A stretch of 26,299 nucleotides of DNA from JBGTBQ01 sp041749275. GTDB lineage: Bacteria > Acidobacteriota > Blastocatellia > Pyrinomonadales > Pyrinomonadaceae. Both the position numbers and the translations under genes were made by a program. This document shows, piece after piece, positions 15,714 through 24,435 of this stretch. The stretch's first letter is position 1, and every line of letters starts with the position of its first letter. The notes beneath the pieces were generated by a model. That model was not told the origin of the DNA. It saw only the letters and a list, made by a program, of their open reading frames with translations, and did no database searches. The stretch is from positions 1 through 26,299 of the forward strand of contig JBGTBQ010000079.1 of assembly GCA_041749275.1 (NCBI GenBank). Reading direction: 5' to 3'.

Positions 15714-17828
15714 TTGACGCCCGCAAACTCAAACGCGCAAAACGAACCGCGGCAGCCGACCACACGCATCGGCGGTGTCTTCGACCCGGACGAGGCCGCC
15801 CTCTTTCACCCTCGCCGCGCGAAGAGGAGCCGCGCGTTCGTCCGGGAGTTACTCGTCTTTCTCGGTTTCGTCGGGCTGACCGTACTGATGACGTGGCCAT
15901 GGGCACTGCACCTGCGCGACGCCGCCGGCGACCCCGGAGACTCTTACCTCAGTGCGTGGATCATGTGGTGGGACTACCACGCGACTTTCAACGACCCGCT
16001 CAACCTTTTTCACGCCAACATCTTCTATCCATACCGCTACACGCTTGCCTTCAGCGAGAACAACTATGGCCTCGCACTCCCGTTCTTCCCGCTCTATGCA
16101 CTTGGCTTCAGGCCGCTGACGGTGCATGGCGTAGCGACGCTCATGGGCTTTGCGCTGTGTGGCTACGGGATGTTTCGTCTGGCGCGGACGCTTGGAGGTT
16201 CTGCCGGCGCAGCGTGGGTCGCGGGTGTGGCCTTCGCCTTCGTGCCCTACCGCTTCCACCACCTGCCACACATTATTTACCTGTTCGCGGGTTGGCTTCC
16301 GCTCGTGCTGGAGGCGCTGATACTTTTTGCACGAGAGCGAAGTTGGAAGCGCGCGGCATGGCTCGGCGGCGCGTTCTTCCTGAACGCGCTGACGTGCATT
16401 CACTGGTTCGTTCTCTCGCTCATCCCGCTTACGTTGACGGGGCTATTTCTCCTGCTCCGTCGGCGCGATAGACCGTGGCGCGGCTTTCTGATGCGCGGCG
16501 GCGTGACGCTCGGCGTCGCCTCGGTCGCGCTGCTGCCGTTCCTGATTCCGTATCTGCGCGTTGCCAAGCTCTACGGCTTTGTGCGGAAGCCGGCGGAGGT
16601 CGCCGTCTATTCCGCGCGCCTGTCGCATTGGCTGACTGTAGATTGGCAGAACAAGCTCTGGCAGGGGATAGGCACGGCGTTCACGCCATACCAGACGGAA
16701 CTGGCGTTGTTTCCGGGGCTGCTCCCTATACTGTTCGCGCTGGCAGCCGTCTTCCCGCTCATGCGGAAGCAGGAGGGCAGACGCTTTACCGTGCGGATGG
16801 CTTTCGTCGCATTGCTGGACGCGATTGCCATCGGAGCGACGGTGGTGATGATGCTGGCGGCGGTATACGGCAGCATTCGCTTCAAGCCCTTTGGTTATTT
16901 CCTCTTCAGCGCTTCCAGTCCGGAGCGCCCCTTCGCTCTTGCTGTCGCGGCCCTACTGTTGCGCTGGCTTCTGGCGCGAGCCGGGACGTTGCGCTCAATC
17001 GAATGGAGAAAGCTGTTCAGGCGCGGTGATGCGGAGGGGCTATCGGAGGCGGTGGGCGTCGGCCTGATTTGGACGGTCGTCGGGTTCGCCGGTTCATTTG
17101 GAATGAACTTCGTCTTTCACCGGACGCTCTACGAATACGTGCCGCTCTTCCGCAGCACGCGCGTCCCGGCGCGCTGGGCGATGATCTGTTTCGTCGGCCT
17201 GTCGCTGCTGGCGGCCCTCGGCGTTCGCCGCCTCGCGCACGCCGTCGCGCGGCGGAGGGGCCGTCGGGCGATGGCAATCATCTATGCGCTTGCCGTCGCG
17301 CTCCTGTTATTTGAGCAGCGCGAAGCGCCGCTTAATTTAATTCGCGGCGCGGTTGATCCGGACGCGCTGACACTGCGACTAAAACAAACGCCGATGAGGG
17401 GCGGTATTGTCGAGCTGCCGACGGGAACAGGCCACCAGAACTATCTGTATGTACTTCGCGCCGCGGATCACCAGCGTCCACTCATCAACGGCGTCTCCGG
17501 CTTTCTGCCCGGTATCGTCGTGGGGCTGGAGCGGATGTCCAATGCTGAACCTGTTCCCGACCGCTTTCTCGATCTGCTCGAAGCAATCCCGACCTCATAT
17601 CTCGTCGTTCACCACGGGGCGGTGCCTGTCGGAAATCAAGATGCGATTGAAGACCTCTTACGGCGGGGCGTCGAGACGGGCCGGCTTCGACTCGTTGGCG
17701 TCTACGGCACAAGTGGGGGGAGGGATGAGTTGTACGCGTTGACGAAGACGGAGCCAGAGGCCGAGCCAACGGCTCCGGTTGCGGCATCATCCGCGGCGCA
17801 TGATGGGTTGTCACTCAAAAGTCATTGA
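15714..17828 (+). CDS. Large polytopic membrane protein, GT-C/YfhO-like
   Basis: The 704-residue protein has a ~44-residue cytoplasmic lead and then at least ten hydrophobic segments from residue ~45 (LLVFLGFVGLTVLMTWPWAL). After the first helix it has DAAGDPGDSYLSAWIMWW, an acidic loop placed like the catalytic loop of GT-C enzymes, then FHANIFYPYRYTLAFSE and a block resembling the YfhO N-terminal region. A soluble tail follows residue ~540 (MRGGIVELPTGTGHQNYL). I read it as a polyprenyl-phosphate-sugar-dependent glycosyltransferase or related assembly protein; the exact family is not certain. The start is weak: TTG at 15714 is the first start in the frame, has no ribosome site, and no ATG appears before residue 59 inside the first helix. 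The next gene begins shortly after its stop. Confidence 0.8.
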   Translation: MTPANSNAQNEPRQPTTRIGGVFDPDEAALFHPRRAKRSRAFVRELLVFLGFVGLTVLMTWPWALHLRDAAGDPGDSYLSAWIMWWDYHATFNDPLNLFHANIFYPYRYTLAFSENNYGLALPFFPLYALGFRPLTVHGVATLMGFALCGYGMFRLARTLGGSAGAAWVAGVAFAFVPYRFHHLPHIIYLFAGWLPLVLEALILFARERSWKRAAWLGGAFFLNALTCIHWFVLSLIPLTLTGLFLLLRRRDRPWRGFLMRGGVTLGVASVALLPFLIPYLRVAKLYGFVRKPAEVAVYSARLSHWLTVDWQNKLWQGIGTAFTPYQTELALFPGLLPILFALAAVFPLMRKQEGRRFTVRMAFVALLDAIAIGATVVMMLAAVYGSIRFKPFGYFLFSASSPERPFALAVAALLLRWLLARAGTLRSIEWRKLFRRGDAEGLSEAVGVGLIWTVVGFAGSFGMNFVFHRTLYEYVPLFRSTRVPARWAMICFVGLSLLAALGVRRLAHAVARRRGRRAMAIIYALAVALLLFEQREAPLNLIRGAVDPDALTLRLKQTPMRGGIVELPTGTGHQNYLYVLRAADHQRPLINGVSGFLPGIVVGLERMSNAEPVPDRFLDLLEAIPTSYLVVHHGAVPVGNQDAIEDLLRRGVETGRLRLVGVYGTSGGRDELYALTKTEPEAEPTAPVAASSAAHDGLSLKSH

Positions 17829-17887
17829 GGCAAGATAGATCGCTCGTGGGAGGAAAGAGGCTGAAGATCGAAACGGAGTGGCTTGGA

Positions 17888-18712
17888 ATGGAGGAGAACG
17901 GAACAGAAGCGGCTATCCTGTCGGTGGTGGTCCCGGCTTATAACGAGGGGGCAACGCTTGGCGTAGTGGTCCGAAAGGTGCTCCTCGTCCCGCGCCTGCT
18001 CGAAGTCATCATCATTGACGACTGTTCGACAGATGAGACGCGGAGCGTGGCCGAGGCGCTGGCCGCGGAGGACGCGCGGGTGCAGGTTGTGCACCACGAA
18101 AAAAACTCGGGCAAGACGGCGGCGCTTAGGACGGGCTTCCGCCTGACGCGCGGCGACGTGGTGATCGTGCAGGACGCCGACCTCGAATACGACCCGACGG
18201 AAATCCACGCCGTTATCCAGCCCATCCTCGAAGGCCACGCCGATGTCGTCTTCGGCTCGCGCTTCCTCGTGCGGCGGGCGGCGCGCGTGCTCTACTTCTA
18301 TCACTTCCTCGCCAACAAGTTACTGACCTTCCTCTCGAACGCGCTGACGAACCTCAACATGACCGACGTGGAGACCGGCTACAAGGCGTTCCGCGGCGAG
18401 ATTATCCGCAACATGATCATCACGTCGAGCGGCTTCGGTTTCGAGATCGAATTCGTGGCGAAGGTCGCCAAGCTGAAGTGCGCGATCTACGAAGTGCCGA
18501 TCAGTTACTACGGCAGAACTTACGGCGAGGGCAAAAAGATCGGTCTCACGGACGGCCTCGTCGCCCTCTGGCTCGTCCTGCGCTTCAACCTGTTCTGCGG
18601 GTTGCGCGCCTCCTATCGCCGCCTGCCGGAACTTGAGCGCGGGTCCAACCGCCACCCGTCCGGCGTCCATGCGACTGAGGGCGCGCGCGACCGCACGCAG
18701 ACTTTCACCTGA
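17888..18712 (+). CDS. GT2 glycosyltransferase, DPM1/polyprenyl-phosphate type
   Basis: The 274-residue GT-A enzyme is of the dolichyl/undecaprenyl-phosphate mannosyl- or glucosyltransferase type. Motifs: LSVVVPAYNEGATL (residues ~11-24), IIIDDCSTDET, NSGKTAALRTGF, QDADLEYDP (the DXD metal/nucleotide site), VFGSRFL, NMTDVETGYKAFR, and a FGFEIEFVAK segment. There is no C-terminal pair of membrane helices, so it is the DPM1-like soluble or peripheral form. It probably makes the polyprenyl-phosphate sugar that the GT-C and YfhO-type proteins of this window would use, which explains its place here. ATG 17888 has GGAG 9 nt upstream. A TTG at 17825 overlapping the previous stop would add 21 residues with no match to the family. 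Confidence 0.94.
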   Translation: MEENGTEAAILSVVVPAYNEGATLGVVVRKVLLVPRLLEVIIIDDCSTDETRSVAEALAAEDARVQVVHHEKNSGKTAALRTGFRLTRGDVVIVQDADLEYDPTEIHAVIQPILEGHADVVFGSRFLVRRAARVLYFYHFLANKLLTFLSNALTNLNMTDVETGYKAFRGEIIRNMIITSSGFGFEIEFVAKVAKLKCAIYEVPISYYGRTYGEGKKIGLTDGLVALWLVLRFNLFCGLRASYRRLPELERGSNRHPSGVHATEGARDRTQTFT

Positions 18713-18726
18713 GCGCTCCGTCACAG

Positions 18727-19461
18727 ATGAACGAGAGTTTCGTTTACACCGGCAGGGAACTGGAGGCGATGTCGTTCGCGGTGAACTACCATCGCTGGGT
18801 GCTGCGCGTCTTCAAGCCTTACCTAGGCGCGCACCTCGTCGAGGTTGGGGCCGGCGTCGGCTCGTTCTCGGAACTGATTCTCGAGGAGCACCCCTGTCAA
18901 ACTCTGTCGCTCGTCGAACCGTCAGCGGAGATGTGCCGGCAACTCGCCGCGCGCGTCCCACACATGCCTTCACGAACGCGCGTCGAGACGTACAACGCGA
19001 CCTTCACCGAAGTCGCCGCGCGCATCCGCGACGTGCGACCGCCCGACTCTATTCTCTACGTCAACGTGCTCGAACACATCGCCGACGACGAGGCGGAGCT
19101 TGAGGCCGTGCGCCGGACGCTCGCGCCGCGCGGGCGCGTCCTCATCTTCGCGCCCGCCCTGCGCTGGCTCTACGGAAGATTCGACGAGCGGATCGGCCAC
19201 TTCCGCCGGTACACACGGGCCGAGCTGGAACAGAAAACGGCGCGTGCGGGGTTTGCAATTATCGAATCAGGCTACATGGATTTCCTCGGCATTGCGCCAT
19301 GGTGGGTGAAGTACCGTCTGCTCAAGTCGGATACCATGGAGCGCGGCGCCGTGGAGTTTTATGATCGGTTCGTTGTCCCCGTGGCGCGCGGAATCGAGTC
19401 CCTCATCAGGCCGCGCATCGGGAAGAATCTTTTTCTGATTGGCGAGAAGGCGTCGCACTAA
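18727..19461 (+). CDS. Class I SAM-dependent methyltransferase
   Basis: The 244-residue protein has motif I as LVEVGAGVGSFSELIL (37-52), an acidic residue ending strand 2 (LSLVEPSAEM), YVNVLEHIADDEAELE as the motif IV/V region, and RTLAPRGRVLIFAP as the post-II strand. This is the Methyltransf_11/12 type. There are no membrane segments. It starts 14 bp after the GT2 gene and is therefore probably cotranscribed with it. In this context it most likely methylates a sugar or a lipid-linked intermediate. It could instead act on another small molecule, since substrate cannot be read from sequence. It ends 15 bp from the convergent GT4 gene. Confidence 0.92.
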   Translation: MNESFVYTGRELEAMSFAVNYHRWVLRVFKPYLGAHLVEVGAGVGSFSELILEEHPCQTLSLVEPSAEMCRQLAARVPHMPSRTRVETYNATFTEVAARIRDVRPPDSILYVNVLEHIADDEAELEAVRRTLAPRGRVLIFAPALRWLYGRFDERIGHFRRYTRAELEQKTARAGFAIIESGYMDFLGIAPWWVKYRLLKSDTMERGAVEFYDRFVVPVARGIESLIRPRIGKNLFLIGEKASH

Positions 19462-19476
19462 CCCACGGGTCGCCCC

Positions 19477-20532
19477 TCACTCCGCCGCCGAGATAATCTT
19501 CTCGACCACGTTACGCCACGACAGATTCATCGCCAGCAGTTTCTCGCGGCCACGCCCGCCCATGCGGGCGGCGCGCGAGCGGTCGGCGTAGAGCGCGTCG
19601 AGACACTCGGCGACGGCGCGCGGGGTCGGGTCGGTGACAAGTCCTTCGCCGTCGTGTTCGATGAACTCGGTCGCGCCGCCGCCGTCGCGCGCCACGACCA
19701 CGGGCTTGCCCGCCAGCATTCCTTCGAGCGTCACGTAGCCGTAATCTTCATCGAACGGCAGATAACAGACGCCGAGCGCGTTCGCGTACAGTTCGATTAT
19801 CTCTTCTTCCGAGACAAAGCCGCGCATTTCGATGCGGTCGCCGGCTTGGTGTTGTTTGACGAGCGACTCGTAATGCGCGCGGTCGTGCGCGGCGCCGGAA
19901 AAAATGACGCGGACGGGCGTGCGTGTATGCGCGAGCGCCTCGATCAGAATCTCCTGACGCTTCTGCGGTTCAAGGCGGCTCGGATAGAAAACGTAGTCGC
20001 CCTGCGCGCCCTGCCTCAAGCTCTCGGCGCGCGGCGGCGGATGGTAGAGCGGTTCGCTCTCGATGCGATTGTAGCGGCTGAGGCGCTCGGCGACGGTCTT
20101 AGAGTTGGCGAAGACTTTCCGCGCCTCGCCGATAAAGCGGTTATCGCAATCGCGTATCCACTCGCGCACGCGCGGCCCTTCGGGGTAGTGCGAGAGATCG
20201 TCGAATGTCGTCCCCGCGAGGTTGTAAGCCGCGCGATACTGGTGCATCACCCACAACACCTTCCGCTGGTGCGCGACGATGTAAGCCGGGAACTTCATTC
20301 CGATAACTAAATCCACGCGCTTGCCGTTCGCCGCGCTCACATCGAGCATCCGCCACGCCAGCGCTCCGCGCATGATCTCTTCGGGCGGATACCACTTGAA
20401 CGGCAGCGCCGCCACCTCGGCGTCATAGCCCGCCGCGACGAGCGCGCGCCGCAACCCCTCGACGTGCGATTCGGCCCCGCCCCGCGTGAAGGGAACTTGC
20501 GTGGTGCAGATGAGAATGTTGCGAATCGGCAT
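19477..20532 (-). CDS. GT4-family glycosyltransferase
   Basis: The 351-residue GT-B enzyme opens with ILICTTQVPFTRGGAESHVEGL, where the glycine-rich loop after strand 1 is visible (read in parts: TRGGAE). Its C-terminal half has FYPSRLEPQKRQEIL, RIEMRGFVSEEEI, and a full EX7E motif in FDEDYGYVTLEGMLAGKPVV (E to E eight apart). It should add a hexose-type sugar from a nucleotide donor in the cytoplasm. The ATG at 20532 fits the family start; no clear ribosome site is seen. It is the last gene of the Wzt-containing minus-strand run, 83 bp after the methyltransferase gene. Confidence 0.94.
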   Translation of the reverse strand: MPIRNILICTTQVPFTRGGAESHVEGLRRALVAAGYDAEVAALPFKWYPPEEIMRGALAWRMLDVSAANGKRVDLVIGMKFPAYIVAHQRKVLWVMHQYRAAYNLAGTTFDDLSHYPEGPRVREWIRDCDNRFIGEARKVFANSKTVAERLSRYNRIESEPLYHPPPRAESLRQGAQGDYVFYPSRLEPQKRQEILIEALAHTRTPVRVIFSGAAHDRAHYESLVKQHQAGDRIEMRGFVSEEEIIELYANALGVCYLPFDEDYGYVTLEGMLAGKPVVVARDGGGATEFIEHDGEGLVTDPTPRAVAECLDALYADRSRAARMGGRGREKLLAMNLSWRNVVEKIISAAE

Positions 20533-20615
20533 AAATAGAAGTAGGCGGTAGGCAATTGATTGTGCGTAGCGGTTGGGGATGCCTTCGCCCTAACTCTCCA
20601 AAAATGAAAGCTTAT

Positions 20616-21953
20616 TTACTGCCTGCCGCCGACTACTTCAATGTTGCACACGGCGACTGACAACTCGCGGTCGTCCCGGTTCTCCTCATCGTCGGGGCGC
20701 GGTTGCCACGTCCGGTCAGCGTGTATCTCAAGCTCGAACTCGCCGCGCGCGCCCTCAGCGAGTTCGCGGGGGACGGCGACGCGCAGCTCCAGCCATCCGT
20801 GGCGCAGGAGCGAGAAGGCGCACACGCGCTCGCCGTTCAGAGAGAGTTCGAGTCCGAGCGGTCGCGCGGCGAGGTCGGGCATGTGTGAGGTGAGGTCGAG
20901 GCGGATGGCCGAAACGGTCGCCGCGCGGAAACGGATGCGGCCACGCGCGCCCATCCAGCGCGCGACCGGCGGCAGCACGTTCGGCTCGCACCATCCGTCG
21001 TCGAAGATGGCCTCGCGGCCCCGGTCGAGGCAGAGCGATGGCGATTCCGCATCCTCATTCATACCGGAAGGGAAGAGAGCGCGGCGGTCGCGGTGCTCGT
21101 TATAGAACGGGCCGAGCGGCTCGTCCGACGCTTTGAGGAAGACGTAGAGTCCGCTCTTTGGCAGGGAGAGATGGAGGTCGGAAATCTTGCCGAAGACATA
21201 ACCCATCGCCATGTCGAACGCGCGGCGCTCTTTAAAAGAGAGGCCGCGCAGGTAATCTAAAAAGTCGCGCTCGAACGGCAGGCCATACTCGTCCGCCTGC
21301 TTCAGAAACTCCTCGCTCGACAGGCAGAGCGTGTAGCGCGGCTCCCACGCGACGTGTTGAAAGAACTTGCGAAAGCGCGCGGCGTGTTCCTGCTCCTCTT
21401 CGAGTCCGACGTGCCCGTCCACGGCGACGAAGCGACTGAGTTCTTCCGCGGACATCTCCTCGTAGCTTTTCTGCGCGCGGCGGTCAATGCACTCGATGCC
21501 ATGCATCGTCACGCCGCCGGGCCGGAGCACGCGCGTGATTTCGGCGAGTACGGCATCCTTCTCTTCAAAGCCAACGTGGCCGAGCACGTCGAGGCTGACG
21601 ACGTAATCAAATGTAGCATCCGCGAACGGCAGATGCGTCAGCACGGCGCGGAAGGTCGCGTCATAGCCGTTGCGGCGCGCGGCAAGCGCGCACTCCGCCG
21701 AGAGGTCAACGCCCGCAAGCGTCACGCTCTTACGTTTCAAGAGCGCGAGCATCCCCGCCCCGCAGCCGAGGTCGAGCACCGTGGAGCCGGCGCGCACGTT
21801 ATCGTAGACCCACATCGTCCGCGCGAAACGCACGTCGAAGCGGTCAAGCGCGCGGAAGTAACGCGCGTCCAGCACCTCGTCCGAGGCGAACTTAGTGCGG
21901 TAAAACTCCGCCACATCAGCGACGCCGGCACGCTCGTACAAGTCTTCCTTCAT
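20616..21953 (-). CDS. SAM methyltransferase with C-terminal beta-rich domain
   Basis: The 445-residue protein has an N-terminal methyltransferase (residues ~1-230) with motif I TVLDLGCGAGMLALL (58-72), GVDLSAECAL, and VSLDVLGHVGFEEKDAVL. This arrangement resembles UbiG/Methyltransf_11 enzymes. A helical stretch follows to ~300. A C-terminal beta-rich domain (313-445) has FDDGWCEPNVLPPVARWMG, LNGERVCAFSL, GWLELRVAVP and RELSVAVCNIEV. Such tails recur on sugar-acting enzymes of O-antigen clusters and are thought to bind glycans; this one is not the Ig-like domain of the 10.6-15.6 kb genes. Placement next to a coiled-coil protein and Wzt suggests it may cap the growing chain (inference). The ATG at 21953 has no visible ribosome site. 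Confidence 0.9.
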   Translation of the reverse strand: MKEDLYERAGVADVAEFYRTKFASDEVLDARYFRALDRFDVRFARTMWVYDNVRAGSTVLDLGCGAGMLALLKRKSVTLAGVDLSAECALAARRNGYDATFRAVLTHLPFADATFDYVVSLDVLGHVGFEEKDAVLAEITRVLRPGGVTMHGIECIDRRAQKSYEEMSAEELSRFVAVDGHVGLEEEQEHAARFRKFFQHVAWEPRYTLCLSSEEFLKQADEYGLPFERDFLDYLRGLSFKERRAFDMAMGYVFGKISDLHLSLPKSGLYVFLKASDEPLGPFYNEHRDRRALFPSGMNEDAESPSLCLDRGREAIFDDGWCEPNVLPPVARWMGARGRIRFRAATVSAIRLDLTSHMPDLAARPLGLELSLNGERVCAFSLLRHGWLELRVAVPRELAEGARGEFELEIHADRTWQPRPDDEENRDDRELSVAVCNIEVVGGRQ

Positions 21954-21970
21954 ATTTGACGAAGAAGTCC

Positions 21971-22014
21971 GGAGGCTGGAATCGGCAGCATCAGGACTCC
22001 AGATTCAAGCCTCC
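21971..22014. repeat. Intergenic stem-loop
   Basis: GGAGGCTGGAATC (21971-21983) and GATTCAAGCCTCC (22002-22014) are 13-nt inverted arms with one mismatch and an 18-nt loop. The structure fills most of the 66-bp gap between the coiled-coil and methyltransferase genes. There is no T-run on the minus strand, so it would not be a simple terminator. It could adjust the relative expression of the two genes or protect an mRNA end. Confidence 0.5.
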
Positions 22015-22019
22015 AGATT

Positions 22020-23057
22020 TCAGACTTTCTTTTCTATTGTTTCGAGACGGGCCTCGATTTGGCGGCGGGCGCGGTCTTGCATGACCGCCGTTTCGCCCGC
22101 TTCGAGCGAGAGTTGTTTGAAGCTGACGCGCAGTTCTTCGCGCAGGTGCTCGGCGCGCTCGTGCAGCTCTTTTTGCAGACCGATGAGCCGCGTCTCTCGT
22201 TCGGCGCTCGCGGCGGCGGCGAGCGCGCGCTGCTCGTCGCGCAGTTGGATAAGATTCCCGGCGAGCGCTTGTTCCTCTTCGCGCAGTTGCGCGATAGCCG
22301 CCGCCAGCGCGTCGTGGAAGCGTACAATTTCAGTGTCGAACAAAGCGGCGGTCTCAGAGAGGTGCGCTTCAGCCGCCGCGAGGCGCGCTTCAATCGTCCC
22401 GGTCATTTTCTCGGTCTCGGCAAAACGCGCTCCGGAAGTCGAAAGCAGGTTCTCGGCCTCGGCGAGGCGCGCTTCGGTCTTGGCAAGCAATTTTTCCGTC
22501 GCGGTGAGCCGTGCTTTCTCCGCCGTGCTCTCGGACTCCATTCGGAGCACAAGTTTGTCGTGCGACTGGCGGAGCGCGGCTTGTTCCATGCCCTCGGACT
22601 CCATTCGGAGCGCGAGTTTGTCGTGCGACTGATGGAGCGCGGCCAGTTCCGTGCGCGTCGCAGCCGCGTCGGCGCGAGCTTCGGCCAGTTGCTTTTCGTA
22701 AACGGACAGAGCCGAGAGCGCATCGCGTAATGCGTGGTGGGCGGCGGAGTTGAAGTTGACCTGTTCCCACGTGAACCAGTGCGCCGCGCGCTTGAGCAGG
22801 CGCTTGAGCCAGAGTTCGAGACGCGCGACCCAGCCCGTCCGGTTGCTCACGAGCGGCGGCAGGCGGTTCCACGCGCGTTCCGTCGTGGCAAGGTTGGCTT
22901 CCATGCGTGCCAGCGCCTCGGAAGTCTCGTTGGCGGCGTGTTGAGCGACGCCTTCACGCGCCGCCACGCTCGTCGAGAGCGGTGCGCTCGACGCCGACTC
23001 CGCGCGCACGCGCTCGCGTATCTCGCGCAGAACGTTTTCGACTTCCGTGTCGGCCAT
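22020..23057 (-). CDS. Coiled-coil protein of the polysaccharide cluster, possible chain-length ruler
   Basis: The 345-residue protein has no enzyme motif. Residues 65-120 form a conserved-looking helical segment (LPPLVSNRTGWVARLELW, then WFTWEQVNFNSAAHHALRDAL). This type is often seen at the N-terminus of methyltransferases and glycosyltransferases in Wzt-type clusters. From ~121 to the end it is a long heptad-patterned coiled coil rich in Ala, Glu, Arg and Leu. Residues 141-161 and 162-182 are a tandem 21-residue repeat (LHQSHDKLALRMESEGMEQAA type). In WbdD of E. coli O8/O9a a coiled coil separates a capping enzyme from the membrane and sets chain length. Here the coiled coil is a separate gene beside a methyltransferase and Wzt, so a split ruler is proposed (inference). 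Start: ATG 23057 with a G-rich stretch close upstream. Confidence 0.85.
   Translation of the reverse strand: MADTEVENVLREIRERVRAESASSAPLSTSVAAREGVAQHAANETSEALARMEANLATTERAWNRLPPLVSNRTGWVARLELWLKRLLKRAAHWFTWEQVNFNSAAHHALRDALSALSVYEKQLAEARADAAATRTELAALHQSHDKLALRMESEGMEQAALRQSHDKLVLRMESESTAEKARLTATEKLLAKTEARLAEAENLLSTSGARFAETEKMTGTIEARLAAAEAHLSETAALFDTEIVRFHDALAAAIAQLREEEQALAGNLIQLRDEQRALAAAASAERETRLIGLQKELHERAEHLREELRVSFKQLSLEAGETAVMQDRARRQIEARLETIEKKV
22530..22655 (-). repeat. 63-bp tandem direct repeat inside the coiled-coil gene
   Basis: Two adjacent 63-nt units (22530-22592 and 22593-22655) start with the same CTCGGACTCCATTCGGAGC and differ at about eight positions. The unit is an exact multiple of three and encodes 21 residues, i.e. 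three heptads, so it lengthens the coiled coil without breaking frame or heptad register. The high identity suggests a fairly recent duplication. Confidence 0.9.
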
Positions 23058-23178
23058 GACTCCCCCGAAGAATTTTAGCTTGCGGAACGAGAAGCAGTAA
23101 GAAGAGAAAGAGAGAAAAAGAACTACGCCGTCAAAATTCTACTCGTTCTCCCTTCTCGCTGTTCCTCTGTCTCGCTGT

Positions 23179-24435
23179 CTACTCCAAGCGCCGCGCCGCC
23201 GCACTTGCGTTCAGGTTGGCGACACCCTCGACCTGTATCGCGCTTGTGACGTGGAAGAAGAGCACGCCATCCATCCAGTCGTAGCTCAGGCCGTCATGGC
23301 TGTGCACGGCGAACGAGATTGAAAAGTAATCCATGCCGAGCCAGCAGTTGAAGGCGAAACTAACCTCGACCCTCTCGCCCCGGCGCACCAGTCCGAAGTC
23401 TATCTGCTGCTCTTTCGTGTTGGTGCCGTAAGCGTGAACGCCGTAGCGACTGCGGATGAGGAAGCCGACGACCGGATTTTCTACGTCTGCGTGGAAACGA
23501 GCACGCACGCGCACTGTCACGCTCTCGCCCGTCTCGACCGATTCGACGGGGCGGCGGCGCGCATCAAGCAACTCGGCGCCCGTGAGTTCCGCGCTCCCGT
23601 CACCGTGCCGGAAAGTGTAGCGCAGCGGCGGGGAGGCGGTCTCCTCGGCGTCGTGCGACTCGCTCCCTGCGCGAGCCGAGAGGTCGGCTTCATATGCCTC
23701 CTCGCGTTCCATGATGAGCTTCTGGTAGTGGTTGAGCACGTCCGCGGGCTTGCCGTCGGCCACGACGCGCCCGGCGTTCAGGAGGATGGCGCGCTGTGTA
23801 AGCGCGCGCACCGTAGCCGTGTCATGCGATACGAAGAGGACGGTCGCGCCGCTCTCTTGAACCTCCTTGATGCGCCGCAGGCAGCGGTGTTGGAAGACGA
23901 TGTCGCCGACCGCCAGCGCCTCATCTATGATGAGGATGTCCGGTTCGACGCTCGCGGCGATGGCGAAGGCGAGGCGGACGTACATGCCGGAGGAGTAAGT
24001 CTTAACGGGCTGGTGGATGAAGTCGCCGATCTCCGCGAAGCGTTCGATGTCGGGGAAGAGTCGGTCGGTCTCGCGCCGTGAGAGGCCCGTCAGCGCGGCG
24101 TTCATGTAGACATTCTCGACGCCCGTGAATTCAGGGTCGAAGCCCGCGCCGAGTTCCATCAGGGCCGCCACGCGCCCCTCGCGCCAGACCTCACCGTGCG
24201 TCGGCTCCACCGTCCCCGCGATGATCTGGAGAAGCGTGGACTTGCCGCACCCGTTCGGCCCGACCAGCCCGACGGTCGTCCCCGCTTCGATCTCGAAGCT
24301 GATGTCTTTGAGCGCCCAGAACTCCCGATGACGCTTCAACCGCCCACGGGTCAGAGACTCGGTCAGGCGGTCGCCCGGACGCTCGTAAATCCGGTATTGC
24401 TTCGAGACGCGCTCGACGCGCAGCGCCACACTCAT
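23179..24435 (-). CDS. wzt: ABC transporter ATPase for polysaccharide export, Wzt type
   Basis: The 418-residue protein has an N-terminal ABC ATPase: Walker A VGPNGCGKST (58-67), signature YSSGM (147-151), Walker B ILIIDEALAVGD (167-178), and switch His in FVSHD (201-205). Insertions such as MELGAGFDPEFTGVENVY are typical of the Wzt/TagH group. Residues ~270-418 form a C-terminal beta-sandwich (Wzt_C type, PF14524), which in E. coli O8/O9a binds the modified non-reducing end of the finished chain. It should drive export across the inner membrane together with a Wzm permease, which is absent from this window. I chose ATG 24435 because MSVALRVERVSKQY is the normal family start. The open frame extends to 24654, but that part is not family-like. 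No ribosome site is seen, and the start overlaps a small upstream ORF by ATGA, so translational coupling is possible. Confidence 0.96.
   Translation of the reverse strand: MSVALRVERVSKQYRIYERPGDRLTESLTRGRLKRHREFWALKDISFEIEAGTTVGLVGPNGCGKSTLLQIIAGTVEPTHGEVWREGRVAALMELGAGFDPEFTGVENVYMNAALTGLSRRETDRLFPDIERFAEIGDFIHQPVKTYSSGMYVRLAFAIAASVEPDILIIDEALAVGDIVFQHRCLRRIKEVQESGATVLFVSHDTATVRALTQRAILLNAGRVVADGKPADVLNHYQKLIMEREEAYEADLSARAGSESHDAEETASPPLRYTFRHGDGSAELTGAELLDARRRPVESVETGESVTVRVRARFHADVENPVVGFLIRSRYGVHAYGTNTKEQQIDFGLVRRGERVEVSFAFNCWLGMDYFSISFAVHSHDGLSYDWMDGVLFFHVTSAIQVEGVANLNASAAARRLE

Noticed and set aside
22530..22655. Direct repeats as a CRISPR array
   Set aside because: Only two adjacent units without spacers, in frame within a coding sequence.
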